Positions 43,954-52,217 of a stretch of DNA of 64,000 bases are shown here, piece by piece (position 1 is the first letter of the stretch; each line of letters starts with the position of its first letter). This DNA is from Azospirillum oleiclasticum (GTDB lineage: Bacteria; Pseudomonadota; Alphaproteobacteria; Azospirillales; Azospirillaceae), in assembly GCF_013423485.1 (NCBI RefSeq), contig NZ_JABFFR010000005.1, positions 310,001-374,000 on the forward strand, written 5' to 3'. The translations under genes were made by a program, and so were the position numbers. The notes beneath the pieces were generated by a model, which was not told the origin of the DNA, made no database searches, and saw nothing but the letters and a program-made list of their open reading frames with translations.

Positions 43954-45090
43954 ATGGGCGATCTCGAGGTCAAGAACCGATATTTCGACCGGCTGTTCAA
44001 CAACGCCGACCTGAAATGGCTGGGCCAGAACACCAACCACCTGCCCATGCACCCGGCCGTGCGCCACGCCATGCACGAGGCGGTGGACGAGGAGGGCTTC
44101 CACGCCTACGCGCCGCCCGCGGGGATGGAGGCGCTGCGCAGCGCCATCGTCGCCGACCTGGGGCTGGAGGGGAAGGCGGCGGCGCTGGTGACCGACGGCG
44201 GGGTGGCGGCCCTCGGCACCGCCTGCCGCGCGCTGTGCCGGCCCGGCCGACGCTTCGTCACCACCGACCCTGGCTGGAAATGGCCGCTGCTGTTCGCCCG
44301 GCAGGCCGGCATGGAGGTGGTGGAGATCCCCATCTACGGCGAGGAGTATGGCTGGCGCCTGTCGCCGGAGCGGCTGGCGGCGGCGATGGACGGCAAGACC
44401 GACGTGGTCTATCTCGTCGATCCCAACAACCCGCTGGGCATCTGCTACACGGCGGACGAGATCGCGGCCTTCGCCGACATCTGCCGGCAGGCCGGCGCCA
44501 CACTGATCCACGATTGCACCTACCGCGATTTCGCCGACCACCACACCCCGGCAGCATCCCTGTGGCCGGAGGGGACGGTGACCGTGGTCAGCTTCTCCAA
44601 ATGGCTGGGGCTGGCGGGGCTGCGCGTCGGCGCGCTGGTGGCCGCCCCCGACCGGCTGGAATCCCTCGGTGCCTGGTCCATCGCGCCGCTGGGCGCCAGC
44701 GTCATCGCGCAGAAGGCGGCGCTGGCCGGCATCGGCGTGAAGGCGGAGTGGATGGAGACGGTGCAGGCGGTGCAGCGCGGCAACCAGACGATGATCCGCG
44801 ACGCGGTGGAGCGCATCCCCGGCATGTCCGTGCCGGTCTTCCCGTCCCAGGCCAATTTCCTGGTGGTCGAGCTGGCCGGCACCGGGGTGAAGCCGGAGGC
44901 GCTGGTCGCGGCCTATGGCGAGGCCGGCATCATGATCCGCCAGGGCGCCTACCACACGCCGCGCTTCGGCGACCGCTTCGTGAAGGTCAGCACCACCGTG
45001 CCCACCGCCTGGGCCGCCGATTTCTGCGAGCGGCTGCCGGCCATGCTCGACAAGGCCCGCGGCCTCAACGACCTGCCGCCGCTGTTCTGA
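43954..45090 (+). CDS. PLP-dependent aminotransferase, class I/II
   Basis: A 378-aa fold-type I PLP enzyme. The PLP Lys is in SFSKWLGLAGLRVG (about residue 217), the Asn/Asp pair is in DPNNPLGI and IHDCTYRDF, and the C-terminal Arg is in RFVKVSTT. The sequence resembles histidinol-phosphate or threonine-phosphate type aminotransferases. Amino donor and acceptor are not known. It begins 26 bp after the SDR gene with a GGGGAGGGG ribosome site. Confidence 0.9.
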   Translation: MGDLEVKNRYFDRLFNNADLKWLGQNTNHLPMHPAVRHAMHEAVDEEGFHAYAPPAGMEALRSAIVADLGLEGKAAALVTDGGVAALGTACRALCRPGRRFVTTDPGWKWPLLFARQAGMEVVEIPIYGEEYGWRLSPERLAAAMDGKTDVVYLVDPNNPLGICYTADEIAAFADICRQAGATLIHDCTYRDFADHHTPAASLWPEGTVTVVSFSKWLGLAGLRVGALVAAPDRLESLGAWSIAPLGASVIAQKAALAGIGVKAEWMETVQAVQRGNQTMIRDAVERIPGMSVPVFPSQANFLVVELAGTGVKPEALVAAYGEAGIMIRQGAYHTPRFGDRFVKVSTTVPTAWAADFCERLPAMLDKARGLNDLPPLF

Positions 45091-45106
45091 CGGGGAGAGC
45101 CAGACC

Positions 45107-45988
45107 ATGACCCACGCCACCGCCCATGACGGCATCCGCCTCCATCTGGAGGAGGCCGGCAGCGGCACGCCCATCGTGTTCGTGCACGAGTTCGGCGGCG
45201 ACCACCGGAGCTGGGAGCCGCAGATGCGCTTCTTCGCCCGCCGCCACCGCTGCGTCACCTTCGGCGCCCGCGGCTACCCGCCGTCCGACGTGCCGGAGGA
45301 TGTGGAGGCCTATTCGCAGGCGAACGCCGTCCGCGACATCCTGTCGGTGATGGACCATCTGGGCCTCGCCAAGGCCCATGTGGTGGGCCTGTCGATGGGC
45401 GGCTTCGCGGCGCTGCATTTCGGGTTGATGGCGCCGGAGCGGGCGCTGTCGCTGACCGTGGCCGGTGCCGGCTATGGCGCCGAGAAGCAGTACGAGGAGT
45501 ATTTCCGCAACGTCTCGCTGGAGGTCGCCCGCCAGTTCGAGACCCACGGGGCGGCGGAGTTCGCCAAGACCTATTCGCTGGGCGCCAGCCGCGTGCAGTT
45601 CCAGAACAAGGATCCCCGCGGCTGGCGGGAGTTCGCCGACCAGCTCGGCCAGCATTCCACGTTGGGCTCGGCCAACACCATGAAGGGTGTGCAGGCCCGC
45701 CGCCCCTCCCTCTACGACCTGGAGGACGGCTTCCGCGCCATGGCGGTGCCGACGCTGGTGGTGGTGGGCGACGAGGACGACCATTGCCTGCAGCCCGGCA
45801 TCTTCCTGAAGAAGACCATCCCGGCCTGCGGTCTGGCCGTGCTGCCCAAGGCGGGCCACACCCTCAACATCGAGGAGCCGGACGCCTTCAACCGCCTGCT
45901 GGCGGAGTTCATCGCCATGGTCGAGGCCGGTGCCTGGACGCCGCGCGACCCGCGCGCCAAGCCCGCCGAGATCATGAAGACGTCATGA
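45107..45988 (+). CDS. Alpha/beta-fold hydrolase
   Basis: A 293-aa hydrolase. The nucleophile is Ser in GLSMGGFAALHFG (about residue 91), the acid is in VVGDEDDHCL and the His in KAGHTLNIEEP. The oxyanion-hole region reads FVHEFGGDHRSW. It is of the group acting on esters, lactones or C-C bonds of small catabolic intermediates. It ends with an ATGA overlap with the amidohydrolase gene, so the two are translationally coupled. Confidence 0.9.
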   Translation: MTHATAHDGIRLHLEEAGSGTPIVFVHEFGGDHRSWEPQMRFFARRHRCVTFGARGYPPSDVPEDVEAYSQANAVRDILSVMDHLGLAKAHVVGLSMGGFAALHFGLMAPERALSLTVAGAGYGAEKQYEEYFRNVSLEVARQFETHGAAEFAKTYSLGASRVQFQNKDPRGWREFADQLGQHSTLGSANTMKGVQARRPSLYDLEDGFRAMAVPTLVVVGDEDDHCLQPGIFLKKTIPACGLAVLPKAGHTLNIEEPDAFNRLLAEFIAMVEAGAWTPRDPRAKPAEIMKTS

Positions 45989-47256
45989 CCGCGGCTCCCA
46001 TGAGCGGCGACCTCGGCGAGCGCGCCGCGTCCCATGTCCGCGAGGCGCGGCTGTGGGATCGGCACATGGAGCTGGCGCGCTTCGGCGCCACCGCGGCCGG
46101 CGGCGTCGACCGCCCGGCCCTGTCAGCGGCGGAGGCGGCCGCCCGCGGCCGGCTGCTGGAATGGGCGGCGGCGCGCGGGATGACCGCCCACACCGACACC
46201 GTCGGCAACCTGTTCCTGCGGCTGGAGGGGCGGGACCCAGGGCTGCCGCCGCTGCTCACCGGCTCCCACCTCGACAGCCAGCCGACCGGCGGGCGCTTCG
46301 ACGGGGTGTCCGGCGTGCTGGCCGGCTTCGAGGCGGTGGAGGCGCTGCTCGACGCCGGGATCCGCCCGCGCCGCGCCATCGAGGTCGTCGCCTGGATGAA
46401 CGAGGAGGGCAACCGCTTCGCGCCGGGCATGATGGGCTCGGAGGTGTTCGCCGGCTGGCGCATGGCGGACACCGTGCTGGCCGCGCGCGACGCCGACGGG
46501 GTGAGCGTGGCGGACGCGCTGGCCGCGATGAACGCCGCGCTGCCGCCGCTGCCCGTCCGCCCGGCGGGCTTCCCGGTCGCCGCCTATCTGGAGGCGCACA
46601 TCGAGCAAGGGCCGGTGCTGGAGCGCACCGGCGCCGTGATCGGCGCCGTCACCGGCATCCAGGGCAAGCAGACCTGGCGCGTCACCGTGACCGGGGAGGA
46701 GGGCCACGCCGGCACCCAGCCGATGGCCGAGCGGCGCGACGCGCTGATGGCGGCGGCGGCGGCCATCCTGGCGCTGCGCGCGGCTTGCGCCGGGGCCGGG
46801 CCGGACGTGATGCTCACCGTCGGCCGGCTGGTGGTGGAGCCCAACGCGCCGTCGGTGGTGCCTGGCCGCGTCACCTTCACCATCGACCTGCGCCACCCCG
46901 ACACGGCGCTGATGCGCGCGCTGGGGAGCCGCATCCAGGACATCTGCGCCGACCGCGCAGCCCCCTGCGCGGTGGAGGCGGTGCCGCTGATCGACGCGGC
47001 GTCGGTGGCCTTCGACGAGGGCCTGCGGCGGCGCACGCTGGAGATCGCCGGACGGCTGGGGCACCCGGCGATGGAGCTGCCGTCGCTGGCCGGCCACGAC
47101 GCCCGCCCGCTGGCCAGCGTCGCCCCCGCCGCCATGATCTTCGTCCCCTGCCGCGCCGGCATCAGCCACAACGAGGCGGAATGGGCCGAACCCGCGCATC
47201 TGGCGGCGGGAACGCGGGTGCTGGCGGCGCTGCTGGCGGAGTTGGGGGAGGGCTGA
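45985..47256 (+). CDS. M20-family amidohydrolase (allantoate/N-carbamoyl amino acid hydrolase-like)
   Basis: A 423-aa zinc-dependent amidase of the hydantoinase/carbamoylase family, which removes carbamoyl or similar groups from nitrogen. Metal ligands are visible: His/Asp in GSHLDSQPTGGRFDG, Glu-Glu in NEEGNRF, the His in EAHIEQG, and the C-terminal His in GISHNEAEW. The lid region has GEEGHAGTQPMAERRDA. The start overlaps the previous stop by 4 bp. The last codons (Ala-Ala-Leu-Leu-Ala-Glu-Leu) are in a 21-bp sequence repeated 2.4 kb downstream. Confidence 0.92.
   Translation: MTAAPMSGDLGERAASHVREARLWDRHMELARFGATAAGGVDRPALSAAEAAARGRLLEWAAARGMTAHTDTVGNLFLRLEGRDPGLPPLLTGSHLDSQPTGGRFDGVSGVLAGFEAVEALLDAGIRPRRAIEVVAWMNEEGNRFAPGMMGSEVFAGWRMADTVLAARDADGVSVADALAAMNAALPPLPVRPAGFPVAAYLEAHIEQGPVLERTGAVIGAVTGIQGKQTWRVTVTGEEGHAGTQPMAERRDALMAAAAAILALRAACAGAGPDVMLTVGRLVVEPNAPSVVPGRVTFTIDLRHPDTALMRALGSRIQDICADRAAPCAVEAVPLIDAASVAFDEGLRRRTLEIAGRLGHPAMELPSLAGHDARPLASVAPAAMIFVPCRAGISHNEAEWAEPAHLAAGTRVLAALLAELGEG
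47224..47244. repeat. 21-bp direct repeat, copy 1 (inside the M20 gene 3' end)
   Basis: This sequence, near the M20 stop codon and coding Ala-Ala-Leu-Leu-Ala-Glu-Leu, recurs exactly at 49638-49658. The two copies bracket the YaaW-like gene (47362-49398). After both copies the frame ends in a similar way (Gly-Glu-Gly-stop and Ser-Glu-Gly-stop). Confidence 0.75.
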
Positions 47257-47361
47257 TGGCGCCAACTCGTTCGCTAGGACGGTGATCGGAGGGATGTGTG
47301 CTCCGCATTGGACTCCGTCGGGCGCACCCGTCGGGCCCGGTGCCCGGCTCCGCGCGGGGCA

Positions 47362-49398
47362 TCAGGCCGGGCAGGTAGCGGCGATCCTGTCACCGTCGAG
47401 CTTGAGCATCAGCCGCACCGGCTGGAGGCGCTCGGCCGACATCGCTTCGGCCGCCCGTATATCCTCGCCGATCTGTTCTTTGCAGGCGACCACCTCGGCC
47501 ATCAATCTCCCGTTCCACGCGAGGAGGTCGAGTTTGCGCTGGTTCAGTGTCGCCGCCGAATTCCAGAACGAGGAGAGGGTTTTCACCTTGTCCCGCATCG
47601 ACCGATCCGTGTCTCGGAGCAGATCGCCATTCCGGTCCAGGGTCCCCAGCGCCTCCAGGATACTGCGCCGGCGGCTGTCCTTCAGGCCCGCCTCGCCTGG
47701 GAAGACTTGCAGAAGCTGCCAGCCGCAGGCGCGGGCGCGGATGCAAAGAAACAACTGGCCGTACAGATCGGCGAGCAGGTCCTGGTGCGCCCGAATGGCG
47801 TCCTGCATTCCCTTGGACCCGAGGCCGCTGTCCTTGACCATCCGGATGGCATGGCTCTCATGGCGGATGTCCTCCAGCAGATGTTCCTGCACCTGGAGCA
47901 GTTGCGCCTCATGACGCTCGATCTGATGCCGGATCCCGTCCGACAGTTCGCCGGCCAGCACGGATGGCGCGATCTGTTCGAAGTACCGGATGGCCCCGGT
48001 CAGAACCGATCGGCGTTCGTTGTTCTGGAAACGCTGGATGCGGTCGACCGCCGCCTTGATCGCGGAGAGCTTCCGGCTGATGTCCGCAAGATGCTTCTGC
48101 GCGACGGCGACCGAGGCGATCTGGAAAAGGGCCGTCGCGTTCACGAGGTTCGATAGGGTTGACGCATCGAAGAGCCGCGCCTGCTCCACGATTTTGCCAT
48201 CGGCTCCCTGCACCCACCCCCGGAAGCCGCCGCCGTTCGCCTGCACGAGCGAGCCATCGACCATGACCTCCATGTAGTGGGTGCGTGCCATCTCAAGCGC
48301 CGTCGCGAGAGACGGAACGGCCGGGAGCAACGGGTTCAGCCGGGCGATGCTGTCGTCCGATTCGCCGATCGGGTGCCATGTCCTGGGCGACGGTTCGGAA
48401 ACGCGGGTCAGCGACAGAACCGGCTTGCCCGCCGACGCACCGATGATGAGCGCCGTGCCGGGCGACTGATCGGACGCCGCCGCCACCGCGGTTGCCGTGC
48501 CATCGGCACGGACTGGCCGCGTCGGTGTGGCGGGCGTTGTGTCCGCGGCGGCGGCCAGCCGATCCAGGTGCTTCTTGCGGAGGAAGGCGATGTGCAGGAC
48601 GCAGGGAACGGTCGCCTTGAACAACGGTTCGGTCAGCCGGAAACCCGACACGGCCTGCTCAAGTTGACCGGAGACCGCGCGCGACAGGAACGAGGCGGCG
48701 CCGGCCGCCGCCCCGGCCGCGGCCTTCGCGACGATCGCCGGTTCGCCACCGGGTGCCAGCGTGGTCATCCGCCCCCCCAACCGGGAGAGCAGAGCGTTGG
48801 CGGCGCCGGTCGCGGTCGTTGCCGCCGCCGACACTTTGTCGGTGACCTCCCGTGCCTTGGTGAGAGCCGGTGCCACCTCGTCCGGATTGAGCGCCGCGAG
48901 TCGGCCGCGGAGATGACGCGCATGGGACAGCAGGGCGCTTGCGCCTTCCCGCGCCGCGCTCCCGACGGTGGCGGCGTTGCTGGAGGCCTCGTTCCGCGCT
49001 CGCGCCAAAGCCGCCGCTTCGTCACCGGGCTCCAACGCAGCCATCGGCTGGCCAAGGTAGAGGGTCAGCAGGTTGAGTTCGTTTTCCGCGGTGTTCCCGG
49101 GCACATGCGGCACATCGAGCTTCCGGCAGACGTCGATGACGAGCGCATCGTAGGTGGGGCCTTCCCCTCGAACCGCTCCGACGTCCGGGCTGTCGCCGCA
49201 ACGACGGAGCGCATCGCCGATCAGACGATGGTAGAGGGAATGCCGGGGCCGGTGCCGGCGGTATGTGTCTTCGGCTTCGAAGGCGTCCGGCAGCGCCTCG
49301 GCTATGCACGCGACCAAGGGATCGAGATCCGCGTCGGAGCACAGCGCCAGAAGCGCGTAGAGGTCACCCCGGCGAATCGCCGCCACCGTGTTGCTCAC
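47362..49398 (-). CDS. Large protein with N-terminal YaaW-like (UPF0174) domain, function unknown
   Basis: A 678-aa protein. Residues about 10-110 resemble the YaaW/UPF0174 family (LLALCSDADLDPLV, then RHSLYHRLIGDALRRCG and YDALVIDVCRKLDV). The middle (about 125-260) is Ala-rich, with hydrophobic stretches such as AAAGAAAGAASFLSRAV. The rest (about 380-678) is helical and coiled-coil-like, including SNLVNATALFQIASVAVAQK and RHQIERHEAQLLQVQEHLLE. The GTG at 49398 has GGGGAGG 5 nt upstream. Less GC-biased than its neighbours, and bracketed by a 21-bp direct repeat. Function unknown; it may be a membrane-linked or accessory protein. Confidence 0.75.
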   Translation of the reverse strand: MSNTVAAIRRGDLYALLALCSDADLDPLVACIAEALPDAFEAEDTYRRHRPRHSLYHRLIGDALRRCGDSPDVGAVRGEGPTYDALVIDVCRKLDVPHVPGNTAENELNLLTLYLGQPMAALEPGDEAAALARARNEASSNAATVGSAAREGASALLSHARHLRGRLAALNPDEVAPALTKAREVTDKVSAAATTATGAANALLSRLGGRMTTLAPGGEPAIVAKAAAGAAAGAASFLSRAVSGQLEQAVSGFRLTEPLFKATVPCVLHIAFLRKKHLDRLAAAADTTPATPTRPVRADGTATAVAAASDQSPGTALIIGASAGKPVLSLTRVSEPSPRTWHPIGESDDSIARLNPLLPAVPSLATALEMARTHYMEVMVDGSLVQANGGGFRGWVQGADGKIVEQARLFDASTLSNLVNATALFQIASVAVAQKHLADISRKLSAIKAAVDRIQRFQNNERRSVLTGAIRYFEQIAPSVLAGELSDGIRHQIERHEAQLLQVQEHLLEDIRHESHAIRMVKDSGLGSKGMQDAIRAHQDLLADLYGQLFLCIRARACGWQLLQVFPGEAGLKDSRRRSILEALGTLDRNGDLLRDTDRSMRDKVKTLSSFWNSAATLNQRKLDLLAWNGRLMAEVVACKEQIGEDIRAAEAMSAERLQPVRLMLKLDGDRIAATCPA

Positions 49399-49637
49399 AT
49401 GGACCTCCCCAGTCTTCGAATGTGCCGGATCCACAGGATGTCCGGAGAGTTTATCCCGTTATGCGTGAATTTTGAAACCAACTCTACGTCCGGTACGCCC
49501 CGGAGCCGTCCTATGCACCCAGTGGCGACGAGCCGAAGGGACGAAGCCGCCGCCGCAGTCGGGAGATGCCCGTTCCAAGGCTTCGGCAATGCGGGTGGGA
49601 TCCGGACGCCGCGGGAACCATGGGCTCCACCGGCGAC

Positions 49638-49658
49638 GCGGCGCTGCTGGCGGAGTTG
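49638..49658. repeat. 21-bp direct repeat, copy 2
   Basis: An exact copy of 47224-47244, followed by a TAG (49668-49670) in the same frame as in the M20 gene. It lies in the 343-bp gap between the YaaW-like gene and the following SDR gene, which otherwise holds no gene. It looks like a duplicated gene end, that is, an insertion scar. Confidence 0.75.
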
Positions 49659-49741
49659 TCGGAAGGGTAGGATCGGGGAACCGCGTTCGCCCGTTGCCGG
49701 TTGTCGGGCTTGAGACACTTCAGGCAGCGGAAGCGACGGGC

Positions 49742-50527
49742 ATGGAATTGACGGGCAGGGTGGCGCTGGTCACGGGTGCGGGGTCGGGGATCGGCAAGGC
49801 GGCGGCGTTGCGGTTCGCGCGCGAGGGGGCGGCGGTGGGCGTGCTCAGCCGCACCGCGGACGAGATCCGGCGGACGGCCGACGAGATCACGGCGGCGGGC
49901 GGCAGGGCGGTGCCGCTGGTGGCCGATGTCGCCGACAGCGCGGCGGTGAAGGGGGCGGTGGAGGAGCTGGTCGGCGCCTTCGGACGGCTCGACATCGTCT
50001 TCGCCAACGCCGGCATCAACGGCGTGTGGGCACCCATCGACGAGCTGACGCCGGAGGAGTGGGACCGCACGATCGCCATCAACCTGCGCGGCACCTACCT
50101 GACCATCCACCACACGGTGCGGCATCTGAAGCGGTCCGGGGCCGGGGCGATCCTGGTGACCGCCTCGATCAACGGCACGCGGGTGTTCAGCAACGCCGGG
50201 GCGACCGCCTATTCCTGCACCAAGGCGGCGCAGGTGGCGATGGTGCAGATGCTGGCGCTGGAGCTGGCGCAGCACCGCATCCGCGTCAACGCCATCTGCC
50301 CCGGCCGCATCGACACCGAGATCGACGAGAACACCCAGGCCCGCCACACCGAGGCGGCGCGCGAGCCGGTCGACTACCCCGAGGGCAAGATCCCGCTGAC
50401 CGACGGCAAGGCGGGGACCAGCGACGAGGTCGCCGAGCTCGCGCTGTTCCTGGCGTCCAACCGCGCCCGCCACATCACCGGCACGCCGGTGTGGATCGAC
50501 GGGGCGCAGTCGCTGCTGGTCGGGTAG
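49742..50527 (+). CDS. Short-chain dehydrogenase/reductase
   Basis: A 261-aa classical SDR: TGAGSGIG cofactor motif (about residues 12-19), NAGI, Ser in TASINGTRV, catalytic YSCTK (YxxxK, about residue 155) and the C-terminal DGAQSLLVG. The start at 49742 (MELTGRVALVTGAG) is standard. Relatives act on 3-oxoacyl, sugar or steroid substrates; no substrate can be assigned. It stands alone, convergent with the MotB-like gene. Confidence 0.92.
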   Translation: MELTGRVALVTGAGSGIGKAAALRFAREGAAVGVLSRTADEIRRTADEITAAGGRAVPLVADVADSAAVKGAVEELVGAFGRLDIVFANAGINGVWAPIDELTPEEWDRTIAINLRGTYLTIHHTVRHLKRSGAGAILVTASINGTRVFSNAGATAYSCTKAAQVAMVQMLALELAQHRIRVNAICPGRIDTEIDENTQARHTEAAREPVDYPEGKIPLTDGKAGTSDEVAELALFLASNRARHITGTPVWIDGAQSLLVG

Positions 50528-50563
50528 ACGGGCGCCGACGGGCCGCGGCCGGCGCCGGGACGC

Positions 50564-51352
50564 TCACTCCTCCGTCTGGATGCTCAGGGTGACGCGGCGG
50601 TTTCGGGCGAGCGAGAGCGGGTCGCTGCCGGGCGCCAACGGACGGGTGTCGGCGTAGCCGACGGCGGACAGGCGCTGCGGCTCGATGCCCAGCTCGATGA
50701 GCCGCCGGACGACGCCGGAGGCACGCGCGCCCGACAGTTCCCAGTTGCTGGGGTAGCGCCCGCCGGTGACCGCCGTGACGTCCGTGTGCCCTTCGACGAC
50801 GATGCCGCCGCGCGCCGCGGCCAGCGCTGGTGCCAACCTGAGCAGGAGGTCGCGGCCGGGCTGGGTCAGTTCGGCGCGGCCGGTGGCGAACAGGATGGAC
50901 TCGCCCACGGTGATGGCGACCCGGTTCCGCGCCACGCTGACCGTCACACCCGGCGGCACGCCGAGTGCTGCCAGCCGGGCCAGCCAGCGTTCGGCCAGCC
51001 GCTCGGGGGCGGGTGCGGCGATCTCGCCGTCGTCCAGCCGCGGACGGTCGTCGTCCAGCAGCGGTGCCGGCTCCACGGTGGGCGCCTCGGCCGGAGACGC
51101 GGCGCCGGGCCGGGTGATGGCGGGTGGGTCCGGCGTCCGGGGTGTGGTCGGCAACTCGTCCCGGATGGTGGTGATGGCGAGCAGCATGACGAAGACCGAC
51201 ATCAGCAGCGTGACGAGGTCCGAGTAGCTGAGCAGCCAGATCTCCTGGTCATCGTCGGCGCCGGCGGACGGCGCCCGGATCGTCACCGTCCGGCGGGGCG
51301 GGGCAAGGATGCCATCCGCCCCCGGCCCCCGCTCCGAATCACGCGGCGCCAT
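50564..51352 (-). CDS. MotB-like stator/OmpA-family protein
   Basis: A 262-aa membrane-anchored protein. One N-terminal helix (WLLSYSDLVTLLMSVFVMLL, about 39-58) holds Asp45 at the position of the ion-binding Asp of MotB. A Pro-rich linker leads to a C-terminal OmpA/peptidoglycan-binding domain (about 140-260) with VVEGHTDVTAV and SGARASGVVRRL. It would anchor an ion-driven stator to the cell wall. It overlaps the MotA-like gene by 14 bp. It could serve flagella or another MotA-B-type motor. Confidence 0.9.
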   Translation of the reverse strand: MAPRDSERGPGADGILAPPRRTVTIRAPSAGADDDQEIWLLSYSDLVTLLMSVFVMLLAITTIRDELPTTPRTPDPPAITRPGAASPAEAPTVEPAPLLDDDRPRLDDGEIAAPAPERLAERWLARLAALGVPPGVTVSVARNRVAITVGESILFATGRAELTQPGRDLLLRLAPALAAARGGIVVEGHTDVTAVTGGRYPSNWELSGARASGVVRRLIELGIEPQRLSAVGYADTRPLAPGSDPLSLARNRRVTLSIQTEE

Positions 51353-52133
51353 GGAGTTCGTCCCGGCTTTCGCGGATGAACTCCGCCAGCGCGTCGGCGA
51401 TCACCGTCGGCGAGCGCCCGAGCCGCAGCAGCAGAATGCCCTCCAGCAGCACGTTCAGCATCGCGGCCCGCCGTGCCGTGCGCTGTTCCAGCTTGATGGC
51501 GATGGGCTTGAACACGAGATTGGCGAGCACCACGCCGTAGAGCGTGGCGACCAGCGCCACCGACATGTGCTCACCCACCTGCGCGATGGTGGCGGTGCCG
51601 AGCTGGGCCATCATGCCGATCAGGCCGATCAGCGTCGCCAGCAGCCCGAAGGCCGGTGCCAGCCCGGCCAGCGTGCGGAACAGCCGGACCTGCACCGCTT
51701 CCTGATCCACCATCTTCTGGATGCGCCAGTTCATCACGTCCAGGATGTCGTTCACCGGTGCCGCGTCGGCGACCAGTTGCAGGCCCAGGCGCAGGAAGGG
51801 GCTCGCCGCCTTGTTGCCCTGCACCTCCGCCTCCTGGATGCGCCCGCGCTGGTGCAGGCGGGCGAAGGCGACGATCTCGGCGATGTCGGTGGCGATCGAC
51901 TCCTCGTCGCGGAAGATGGCGAGAAGGGCCGACAGGGCGGTCCGGAGTTCGCTGATGCGGAACGCCAGCAGCGCGGCCACGGTGGTCCCCGCCCCGATGA
52001 TCACCGCGCCGGTCGGGTTCCACAGCGCGTGAAGTCCCTGGTCGACACCGATGTAGGAGAAGAGCCCGATCGCCCCGGTGATCCCGAGGACGGTGGAATT
52101 CAGGACGGCAAGGCGCCCACCCGTGGAGGCCAC
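51339..52133 (-). CDS. MotA-like stator subunit
   Basis: A 264-aa protein with four hydrophobic segments: two near the N-terminus (TVLGITGAIGLFSYIGV, AVIIGAGTTVAALLAF) and two near the middle/late part (FRTLAGLAPAFGLLATLIGL and VALVATLYGVVLANLVF). It belongs to MotA/PomA, with the conserved Pro in LAPAFG. With the MotB-like protein it forms an ion channel that drives rotation. The gene overlaps motB-like by 14 bp and follows the degenerate EAL-like gene by 84 bp. Confidence 0.92.
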   Translation of the reverse strand: MASTGGRLAVLNSTVLGITGAIGLFSYIGVDQGLHALWNPTGAVIIGAGTTVAALLAFRISELRTALSALLAIFRDEESIATDIAEIVAFARLHQRGRIQEAEVQGNKAASPFLRLGLQLVADAAPVNDILDVMNWRIQKMVDQEAVQVRLFRTLAGLAPAFGLLATLIGLIGMMAQLGTATIAQVGEHMSVALVATLYGVVLANLVFKPIAIKLEQRTARRAAMLNVLLEGILLLRLGRSPTVIADALAEFIRESRDELHGAA

Positions 52134-52217
52134 GATGATCCTCTGCCGTTCGTCATGCGATCATATGCCCATCGGACATGCATCGCGGGTCCCTGTCAAT
52201 CGCGAGGATTGCAACGC

